DNA of 64,000 nt from Cricetomys ansorgei (taxonomy: Eukaryota; Chordata; Mammalia; Rodentia; Nesomyidae): contig JAMJFZ010000597.1 in NCBI GenBank assembly GCA_026225945.1, forward strand, positions 1,041,501 to 1,105,500, read 5' to 3'. This document shows positions 50,655 through 59,300 of this stretch, in pieces. The translations under genes were made by a program, and so were the position numbers. Below the pieces are notes generated by a model that was not told the origin of the DNA, made no database searches, and saw nothing but the letters and a program-made list of their open reading frames with translations. How positions within the stretch are numbered: the first letter of the stretch is position 1; each line of letters starts with the position of its first letter.

Positions 50655-51235
50655 ATGCCCTTATGATTTTCTGAATTTTACTGGTATATGTCATAATGTC
50701 TCCATACTCTTTTTAATTTTGTTAATTTGGATATTCTCTCTTTTTCTTTTGATTAGCTTCATTAAAGTACTGCCAATCTTGTTTATCTTTTCAAAGAACC
50801 AATTTCTGTTTCATTTCTTCTTTATATTTATTTTGTTTGTTTATGTATAATTAATTTCTATACTGATTTATGGTTGGTCCTTCTTGTCTAACATTTTGGA
50901 GTTTGATTTGTTCTCATTTTTTCGAGATTTTTCCAAGGCATTAGAATTCATCATTTTAAGTCCCATTGACTTGAATTACATTTTCCATTTTTCACTTCAA
51001 GGTGGTATAATTGAAGGTAAGGTGAGTTTAATTTAGGAAATAAAAAGTGGATTTTGTTTCTTAAAAGATGTGTGTCTCTTGATTAGTGATGGAAGCTATT
51101 AATGGTTATAATTATTTATTGAAAGATGTGTGTTGATTCCCGTCTCCATTTCACTGTATTTTTAGTCCTATTTTGTGTTTCAGTTACTATAACTGAATTT
51201 TTTTCTTTATCTTGATGACCATTTTGGTATTTTGA
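50655..51235 (-). mobile_element. LINE-1 ORF2 5' part, reverse (continuation)
   Basis: Reverse-strand ORF2 region upstream of the reverse transcriptase (TTTCAAAGAACCAATTTCTG, ATTAGCTTCATTAAAG). It continues the element interrupted at 49170. Confidence 0.65.
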
Positions 51236-51454
51236 CCATTTTGACCACTCTATTGGTGACTTTTTGGTATGGCCAGTATTGGGGCCTATTGCTTGCTCAG
51301 GGAAGAAACCAGGGGGACAATAGGATGGGGTGGAGCAGAAGCTACCTGATGATATAGGGAAGTGGGATCCAGGTGACCTGTGAGCTGGGATGAGTGAAGA
51401 CTACAAAGCAGGACAAAGAAACAAGGTACCACAGAACAGCATAAATTCTTTATG

Positions 51455-52150
51455 CTTTTAATTTATCTTCATTCATTGGTGACAGTTCAGCTTTGTACAA
51501 AGTGTCTAGGTGTGCAGTTTTATTCTCTCATTATTTTAAAAGGCAATCATTCCTTGTCTTATTGCACCATTGACAGATCATTGTCATCTAAGTGTATTTA
51601 CATGACAGTAGCCTATCTTTTAGTTCTAAGAACACTGAAAGACTTTCATTAATATTGACTCTCTACAATCCCAATATTGTTGTGTTTTCTGTCCAATACC
51701 TGGAAAGTTGAGCTCCCTTTCTTCAACATTCATTGATATCACCAAGACATGAAACCACAGAGAAGCAGTAATGGGTTACCAGAGAAGAGGGGTGAAAGAT
51801 CTCACAGCTGCAGACTCCATACAAAGAAACTGTGTAGAACTGGAAATAGTATAGCAAGAGAAAAATTGAATAAGGGATGCAGAGGTTCATAAAAGCGGGG
51901 TAACTAACCTTATGCTCTAGGTCAGTGAGCAAGACACACAACGAACCTCTGCAGGTAGGTAAACTTAGATATTTTAAAATAGGTTGTCAGTGTTCCTTTT
52001 AGAATTACATAGACCTCAAGAAAATTTATGTGCTTATGCACTGAAAATCTCAGCACTTGGGAGCCTAATGGGAGTAGATTCTGCATTCATGGGAGAAAGA
52101 ATTGCGGGGCTGTAAAGTTCATTAAGTGACAGAAGAGCTCAGGGAAGGCA
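51455..52150. other. Upstream flank of unit 5, shared with units 1 and 4
   Basis: Aligns with 6060-6790 and 38990-39420 (GACAGTTCAGC, GGTGTGCAGTTTTA, CTAAGTGTATTTA, CACCAAGACATGA). Confidence 0.6.
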
Positions 52151-52154
52151 ATTC

Positions 52155-52345
52155 AGGAACACACTCAAGAGGATTCTTTAATTTGCCATTTCCCAGACCA
52201 ACATTTCCAGGGGATCATTTCCTCTGGGAAATACATCCCTCTGAAGCTATGCACAGGAGAAAAAAAAAGGAGGTCCTGGAATCTAAAGAAAAAGCCCCTT
52301 GACAAAACTCTGGCCAACTCTTGGCTCCAGGGACATGAAGGTGGT
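52155..52345 (+). promoter_or_regulatory. Conserved upstream block of gene 5 pseudogene (putative OR promoter)
   Basis: A homeodomain-like ATTCTTTAATTT at 52173-52184 (one change from the other units), the best O/E-like site of the array, TTCCAGGGGA at 52205-52214 (8 of 10 positions of TCCCYRGGGA), and the core CTCTGGGAAATACATCCCTC at about 52222-52241. It is the nearest such block upstream of gene 6. Confidence 0.5.
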
Positions 52346-52776
52346 ACATAACAGGACTCTTTGAATATCTCTTCAAATGTCTACTTTCTCTATTCACTGT
52401 TGCTCTTAGCACATCGATAGCAGCAGGAACAAAGAAACCTGAGTTACCCAACCCAAGAACCTCTGAAACCTGAAATTAAATGGGAAGGTCTGTCTGCATG
52501 AAGCCTGTAAACAGAAGCAGTTTCCACCAATTCCTATCAGGAAAGCCATCTTCTTGATGTGTAAGGCACCACCCAAAGACTATTGCCTGGACCCCCTCAC
52601 CGCCATCTCTAGTACACATCTGTAAATGAGAGGGTGGACTAGAGCAGTCCTGATAGCTGACATGGAAGGACTCCTGACATATTTTACCAGATTGGTGGGG
52701 CAAATCCATTAAGTACTGCTGAAGTTAATCCAAGAATCCCCTTCCCATTTGTGTTGGAATATTCTCAATCCTCAAG

Positions 52777-52828
52777 TAGCTCAATGAAGCTAGGAGTGGT
52801 GAGGTAGCAAGGCTACTCATCACTTGAG
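52777..52828 (+). other. Putative noncoding exon 2 of gene 5
   Basis: Acceptor ATTCTCAATCCTCAAG (or three bases further at TAG) and donor CACTTGAG|GTAAGA. Intact splice signals despite the damaged coding exon. Confidence 0.55.
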
Positions 52829-53165
52829 GTAAGAAATTTATCTACATTTTAATGAAAATTTCCATGTCATATTTCCTAGTAATTTGGGCTCCATTGCCTT
52901 TTTATTGTATTTTAGATTTTTTAACATTAGAAAGTAACCAATTATTAAGGATTAAAGTCTGTGTTACAGTCTAGATCTGGACACCTTCCTACAATTAATC
53001 ATAATATCTGTCTCAGAGAAGGTATACGCCTTGGTTTCTGATGATAAATATTATAAACTTGATGAATTCTCTAAAAGGACCACAAGAACTGATACTTATT
53101 CCATGTTCTCATGCCTTTTACCTCTTAAGGTACCAATGCCTCCTTGCAAAGCCAATAGAAATGAA

Positions 53166-53328
53166 TGTGTGTATATGTATATATTTATATGTGTTTGTAT
53201 ATATATATATATACACACACATATATATAAATGTATCTATATATACATATATATATCAATATATATGTAAATATATGTATAATACACACATATAAATATG
53301 TGTATGTATATATATGTATGTACATATA

Positions 53329-53393
<65 letters not shown>
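53166..53393. repeat. Compound AT/GT/CA microsatellite
   Basis: About 230 bp of alternating TATA, CACA and TGTG tracts, with a pure GT run at about 53330-53352 followed by an AT run to 53393. The open frames through it are low-complexity artefacts. Confidence 0.95.
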
Positions 53394-53395
<2 letters not shown>

Positions 53396-53399
53396 CATG

Positions 53400-54010
53400 A
53401 TTTATACAAGGATGCTATGCTTCATTCCACATCTCTCACTTTTCACTTGCAGTTGGCTTCATCTGCCCTGACATGATGAGTAGCAGTGGCAACTGTCCAT
53501 CTTAGACCCCTTCTTTTGTTGGATTCTTCATGTATTTGGGAACCATGTACCAATGACAGCTTTCCAGAAAGTCTGCCTTTCTTCCCCTACCTGCCCTCTT
53601 CTATCAACTTTATATGCTTTGTACTTGCAAGTGAGATAGTAAACATAAAGGTCAATGGCAACATTGGCTTGGGAATATTGGGCCTGATTACAACAAAAAC
53701 TAGTTGTCTTTAGTTACTTTTCATCATTTCTCCAAAACAAAGGAGATTCTTTTTTCTGCGAAAGGACCAGGTGTTGCAATTCTGTATCTTTATGCACTCA
53801 CGGGATAAACTAGTAAAATAAACAAATGTGGATTTTTTTTTTTACCTTAAAGGTTTAACTTTATTTTTCATTACTGTAGCCTACTTTCTGACACTCACTA
53901 CTCTTCTTACGACTCATGGAGAACGGTGGGTTAAGCAACAGAAGTAACTAAGATAAATGAATTTGTTTTCTTTTAATGATACTTGCTACAAGTAGCTTAT
54001 GAAATGTAGA
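53400..54010. other. Intron of gene 5, partly shared with units 1 and 4
   Basis: About 53440-53720 aligns with 7740-7970 and 41290-41410 (GTACCAATGACA, AAGGTCAATGGCAACATTGG). No gene. Confidence 0.5.
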
Positions 54011-54014
54011 AAAA

Positions 54015-54135
54015 GAGCTAGACAGCTTAATGCATGCTTCAAATCCCATCATTCAGGAGGTCCAGGAAAGCACCATCAAATGAGGCAATTCTTAGATACA
54101 TAGAAGCATTACATCTCAAAACATCAAACAAATCC
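54015..54135 (+). mobile_element. Old B1-related SINE
   Basis: AGACAGCTTAATGCATGC, CATTCAGGAGGTCCAGGAAA and CATTACATCTCAAAACATC follow the B1 order. It matches the relic at 41740-41860 in position, so both descend from one insertion. Confidence 0.55.
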
Positions 54136-54610
54136 AAGAAATGTGAAAAAATCAGTGGAAGTAACTTATTGAAATCATATCTCTGGACTAGCTGTGAAAA
54201 ATGTATTTAACCACATCTATAAAAACTAGTTGGAATATTTAAGCCATTAGGCGAATGTAACACTAAAGGGCATGTTTGTCAGAATATTTCTTTAAACTTA
54301 AGAAGAAAGATAATTTAACTTTTCAAGGAAAGTCATTCTTCAAGTTTAATGTCCTGAGAAGTATTTCATGAAGGAATAACACAATGTTTAGTTATTACTT
54401 TGTACCCATTTTATGCATAGACAAAACTTTTATCAACATAAAATGAAAACTAGTTATTTGGCAATTAAGAATCAAAGCTATTTAGAAAATATCATCTTAA
54501 GATAGTCATGATGTATACCCCCAGAGGCCTCTGGTTTTCCTAAACTGTGTCGATAGTAGCAAAACTAAACTGAGTCAACTCTTTCTAGGCAACTAAAGAG
54601 ACCACACAGA

Positions 54611-55505
54611 ATGGAGCCCTGGAACTCCACCTCGGGAAGTGGCTTCATCTTGGTGGGGGTTCTGGATGACAGTGGCTCTCCTGAATTGCTCTGTGCTACA
54701 ATTGCTGCCCTGTACATGTTGGCACTGATCAGCAATGGACTGCTGATTCTGGTCATTACCCTGGATGTCTACCTCCATGTTCCCATGTACCTTTTGCTTG
54801 GGCAGCTGTCTCTCATGGACCTCCTCCTCACATCAGTCATCACTCCTAAGGCTGTCATGGATTTTCTGATTAGAGACAATGCTATTACCTTTGGTGGTTG
54901 TGCTCTTCAGATGTTCCTGGAACTGACATTGGGTGGTGCAGAGGACCTCCTTCTGGCCTTCATGGCCTATGATAGGTATGTAGCCATTTGTCATCCTCTG
55001 AACTACATGATTTTCATGAGGCCAAGCATCTGCTGGCTCATGGTGGCCATATCCTGGATTCCAGCATCCTTGAGTTCTCTAGGATATACCATCTATACCA
55101 TGCAGTATCCTTTCTGTAAATCCCGGGAGATCAGACATCTGTTCTGTGAGATCCCTGCTCTGCTGAAACTGGTCTGTACAGACACCTCCACATACGAACT
55201 CATGGTTTATTTAATGGGAGTGACCTTGCTCATTCCTCCTCTTACTGCCATCCTGGCCTCCTACTCATTGATTCCTTCCACCTTTCTCAATATCCCTCAA
55301 ATGAGGGCAGAAAGAAAGCCCTTGTCACCTGCTCTTCCCACCTGACAGTTGTTGGGAGGTACTATGGGCTTCTCATAGTCATGTACATCTGCCTAGTTCC
55401 TACCACAGTTCTAAACAAGAAAACATCCTCTCTTTTTAGTCCACAGTAGTCTCCCCTGCTCAGAACTCTCTAATCTACAGCCTAAGAATAAGGAGATCAG
55501 TGGGC
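54611..55505 (+). pseudogene. Olfactory receptor pseudogene, OR2AG-like (gene 5)
   Basis: The first about 226 codons are intact and carry all expected marks to TM5 (NST 5-7, SNG, HVPMY, MAYDRYVAIC, ILASYSLI). A single-base deletion near 55291-55297 shifts the frame, and reading stops at 55345. Further indels follow (about 55385, 55440-55470 and 55487), removing the readable KALVTCSSH and NPLIY regions. Receptor homology ends abruptly at about 55497-55510, where the segmental duplicate begins, so the stop codon and 3' UTR are missing. The acceptor CTCTTTCTAG at 54588 and the exon 2 signals are still good. It could yield a truncated five-helix product, but function is unlikely. Confidence 0.93.
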
Positions 55506-55901
55506 ACTTTCAGCATCTTTTCCAATGACTACTTCTTTCATACAACTTTAATCTTTGCTCCTAGATGGCAACAGAAATAAAGAAATCTAAGCATCGAGAC
55601 CCAGGACAAGTTAGATAACTGACATGGAGCTAGAGGATTTCCTTCCATGTTACCTGTAGAAGAGAATCAGTTTCTACTTTTTCTCAGGAGTGAGAACTGG
55701 AAAACATTTTGATCCACACGACACTACGTAAAGACTGTTAGCTGCCCAACTGCCCCCGTGTCTGTCTCCAGAGTAAATATGTAGATAAAAGAAAGTAATA
55801 GAACAGCCCTGATACCTAATTCATTCCATATGTAACCAATTTAATAGGAATGGAAAAACAACCAAGACCACTAAAGAGCCACTTCTGCCCTCCTTTTATA
55901 G

Positions 55902-55942
55902 TGCAGCAGTGTTGGTCAGGCAACTAGGGCTTACCACCTGAG
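55902..55942 (+). other. Putative noncoding exon 2 of gene 6, acceptor altered
   Basis: The donor CACCTGAG|GTAAGT is intact. About 30 bp present in copy A, including the acceptor CTCAATCTCTATACAG, are missing. The remaining CCTCCTTTTATAG is a usable-looking substitute, giving a 41-bp exon. Confidence 0.5.
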
Positions 55943-56643
55943 GTAAGTAATTTGCATCTCATTTAATGAAATGTGCAGCCTCTGAGCATATTTGGCAGGA
56001 AATCGAGTCCAAAACAGACTCTAAAGACTTAAACCACAGTATCAGATTCAATATTACTTTGAGTTTCATTGTCCTTCCAATTTCTCCATATTAGAACTAA
56101 TAAAGGCATGTCCACACTGCACAACTAATGCATCAGCTTTGTTGTAAATGCATACTGGTTTACACAGCAGCAATAGTACATCAGTATTTGCAAAACTGAC
56201 ATTGTGTAGTACTTAAATAACAGAACCGTGCAGGGTGCCCTACTAGGACACTTATGTGCAGTGATGTACTAGTACATCCTTGTGTGATCTTTACTAGTAC
56301 TTTCATGAGTGCCGATGTGGTACATCCGTGAGTCCTGTATTAGATTCTCTCGTGTGTGTTTCTCTAACAGTACATCTGTGTATGGCTGAATTCAGACATC
56401 TGAGAACATTGTCACCTAGAGGTGAGTACCCCATTTCCAGCAGTAATTTCCATACCCATCTTCAGAATGTTTATCAAGATATGATAAAAAGCCAGAAATT
56501 TGGATATCAACAAGAAAGGTTATTTATTCGTCAGAAAGATACCACCCTGTTGAAATCTCAAAGGGTTAACATAAAAACCAGGTCTATGTTAATAAAATTT
56601 CATTGGTTCATCTATTTCTAGGCATCTAACAATACCACTCAGA

Positions 56644-57591
56644 ATGGAGTTATGGAATTCCACTTTGGGAAGTGGCTTCATCTTGGTGGGGATTCTGGAT
56701 GACAGTGGTTCTCCTGACCTGCTCTGTGCCACAATCACAGCCCTGTACATGCTGGCATTGACCAGCAATGGACTGCTGCTCCTGGTCATCACAAAGGATG
56801 CCCGGCTCCATGTGCCTATGTACCACCTTCTTGGGCAGCTCTCTCTCATGGACCTTCTCCTGACATCAGTCATTACTCCCAAGGCTGTTATGGATTTTTT
56901 GCTCAAGGACAACACTATCTCCTTTGAAGGCTGTGCCCTTCAGATGTTCCTAGAACTGGCACTGGGTGGTGCAGAGGACCTCCTTCTGGCATTTATGGCC
57001 TATGACAGGTATGTGGCCATTTGTCATCCTCTGAATTACATGATTTTCATGAGGCCAAGAGTCTGCTGGTTCATGGTGGCCACAACATGGATCCTGGCAT
57101 CTCTAATAGCCCTAATATTTACTATCTACATTATGCAGTATCCCTTTTGTAAATCCCGGGAGATCAGACACCTGTTCTGTGAGATCCCTCCACTGCTGAA
57201 GCTGGCCTGTGCAGAAACCTATACATATGAGCTCATGGTTTATTTGGGAGGTGTCTCTGTGTTGCTTCTCCCTCTTGTTGTTATCCTGGCCTCCTATGCA
57301 CGAATTCTGTTTACTGTACTCCACATGTCCTCAAATGAGGGCAGGAAGAAAGCCCTTGTTACCTGTTCTTCCCACCTGATTGTAGTTGGGATGTGGTATG
57401 GTGGTGCTTCATTCATGTATGTCCTGCCCAGCCAATTTCACAGCCCCAAGCAAGACAATATCTTCTCTGTTTTCTATACTATTGTTACCCCAGCTCTGAA
57501 TCCCCTCATCTACAGCCTGAGAAATAAGGAAGTCACTGGGGCTTTAAGGAGAATTCTTGGAAAATGGTTGCTGCCAATACAACACACTTAG
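56644..57591 (+). CDS. Olfactory receptor, OR2AG-like (gene 6)
   Basis: A 315-residue intact odorant receptor, differing from gene 3 by four bases, all changing the protein: S109G, T163I, D191E and T312I. Family marks are as in gene 3 (NST 5-7, HVPMY 56-60, MAYDRYVAIC 118-127, KALVTCSSH 236-244, NPLIY 286-290). The acceptor CTATTTCTAG ends at 56621, 22 bp before the ATG. Unlike genes 1-5 it has no conserved promoter block within its own unit: the duplicate starts downstream of it and abuts the gene 5 pseudogene. It may be expressed from that pseudogene's promoter, from another site, or not at all. AATAAA at 58053-58058. Confidence 0.95.
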   Translation: MELWNSTLGSGFILVGILDDSGSPDLLCATITALYMLALTSNGLLLLVITKDARLHVPMYHLLGQLSLMDLLLTSVITPKAVMDFLLKDNTISFEGCALQMFLELALGGAEDLLLAFMAYDRYVAICHPLNYMIFMRPRVCWFMVATTWILASLIALIFTIYIMQYPFCKSREIRHLFCEIPPLLKLACAETYTYELMVYLGGVSVLLLPLVVILASYARILFTVLHMSSNEGRKKALVTCSSHLIVVGMWYGGASFMYVLPSQFHSPKQDNIFSVFYTIVTPALNPLIYSLRNKEVTGALRRILGKWLLPIQHT

Positions 57592-58279
57592 TAGGCAGTT
57601 CTTTCTAATAGCTACCTTCTAACCTTACTTCCTCCTCACTGCAAGATTTCAGCTATGAATGTAACACTCCTTGCTAAAGCAAGCTAGTAAGAAATGCATC
57701 TGTTTATAAATATGGGAATGAAACTACCCTTGTTAAATACTGTTTGAATCTTTTCTTCATGAGATATTTTATAGAATATGTAGAGATAACATCTACATGA
57801 ATTTATGTGGATAAATCCATTTAAGATTCAGGCTACCATCTTAGTGAGATATGCGTACATTAAGTGCTTCTTCACCTGTCGGGACACTGGGATGCTTTCC
57901 TCCATATTGTAGTCACCTTACAAAGCAATGATGAAGAGACTCAGTTCTAATGTGAGTACAGAGGTTGGAATTCAGTGCATCTCACTTTCTTGTATAACTT
58001 TGAACATATATAGCCTTTCAGAACCAAGGCCTTTAATTTAAGAATCCCCAGTAATAAAACAGCTATTTCTTAGCATTGTTCTGAGGGCTGAGTAAGATAA
58101 TACACATAAATAGTTTCAGCGAGGTCTCTGGAATGTGGTGATTATATCATCAATTTTAATAGTTACAAGATAAAATTGCTAGCACATTGTAAGTAGTAGT
58201 ATTGACTTCATGTTGGATGTTTTGTGATATAGCTATTTCATTGCTATTGAAAATGGTCACTCACCTTGATGGTATTTTT

Positions 58280-59300
58280 ATCTAGTTTGCACTTGCACAG
58301 GTATGTCCCTGCTCTCACATTCACTGAGAGTTCCTCTTTTTCCTTCTCCTTCTCCTCCATCTCCTTCTTCTTTTTTTGTTGTTTTTCAAGACAGAGTTTC
58401 TCTGTTGTAACTCTGGCTGTTCTAGAACTCACTCTGTAGACCTGGCTGGCCTCAAACTCACAGAGATCCACCTGCCTCCACCTCCTGAGTGCTGGAATTA
58501 AAGGTATGTGCCACCACCACCCAGCTCATTGTGAGTTCTTATGGACAGCTGTTCTATCGTTGCTGGAAAGCACCATTCCCTGATAATAATTTACCACCTC
58601 TGGCTTCTACAATCTTTCTAACCAGTCTTTCACAATGATGCCTTAGGCTTTGGTGGAAAGGGTATGCTATACATGTCCCATTTAAGGAGACCATTCCACA
58701 GTCTCCTATCCTCTGTCCCTTGGCCAATTGTGAGTCTCTGTATTAATTGCCATTTACAGCAAAAGGACAATTCTCTTATGTGGCTAGAGAGATGCGTTAG
58801 TCTATGGATATAAAGATAAATCAATTTAATGGTTTAAAACTCTCTCTTCAGCAGGGTAATAGTAGTAAATTCTTTTATAGGTCCTGTGACCTGTCTAGTC
58901 ATAGATTCTAGGTCCCAATAACTGTGCCTGGTATATATTGAATTTTGTACAGTGAGACTTAAATCCAATCGAAAGTATTTAGTTAGTCCCATGACTTCCA
59001 TGCCACTACTGCACAAGTAGATACACCTGACCTAGCAGATCATTATCATAGTCCACAAAGGTCTAAGATAGTGTTAGAATGATAATTCCTTTCCTCCTAT
59101 TTCACCATTCTATCAGTAATAAAGCTAGGCAATAGTGACACTTCCAGGGCAATACAAGTTTCATGATCTCTATTGTACAACACAAGTATGTGGTGTTTTA
59201 ACAACTGATTGTTACTATCAAATTCTTGAGTGTAATCAAGAATAATTGCAATAATAATTAATATTGGGGTGTATAAGGAATCTTACTGGTCAATGAAACA
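58280..59300 (+). mobile_element. Interspersed rodent repeat family X, copy in segmental duplicate B
   Basis: Duplicate of 30740-31760, nearly identical, also split by the B1 SINE. Confidence 0.45.
58371..58526 (-). mobile_element. B1 SINE (duplicate of 30831-30986)
   Basis: The same reverse B1 body as in copy A. The adjoining pyrimidine tract differs (CTCCTTCTCCTCCATCTCC here), as expected for fast-changing simple sequence. Confidence 0.95.

Noticed and set aside
53031..53476. Tyrosine/isoleucine-rich open frames on both strands
   Set aside because: They are direct translations of the AT/GT/CA microsatellite.
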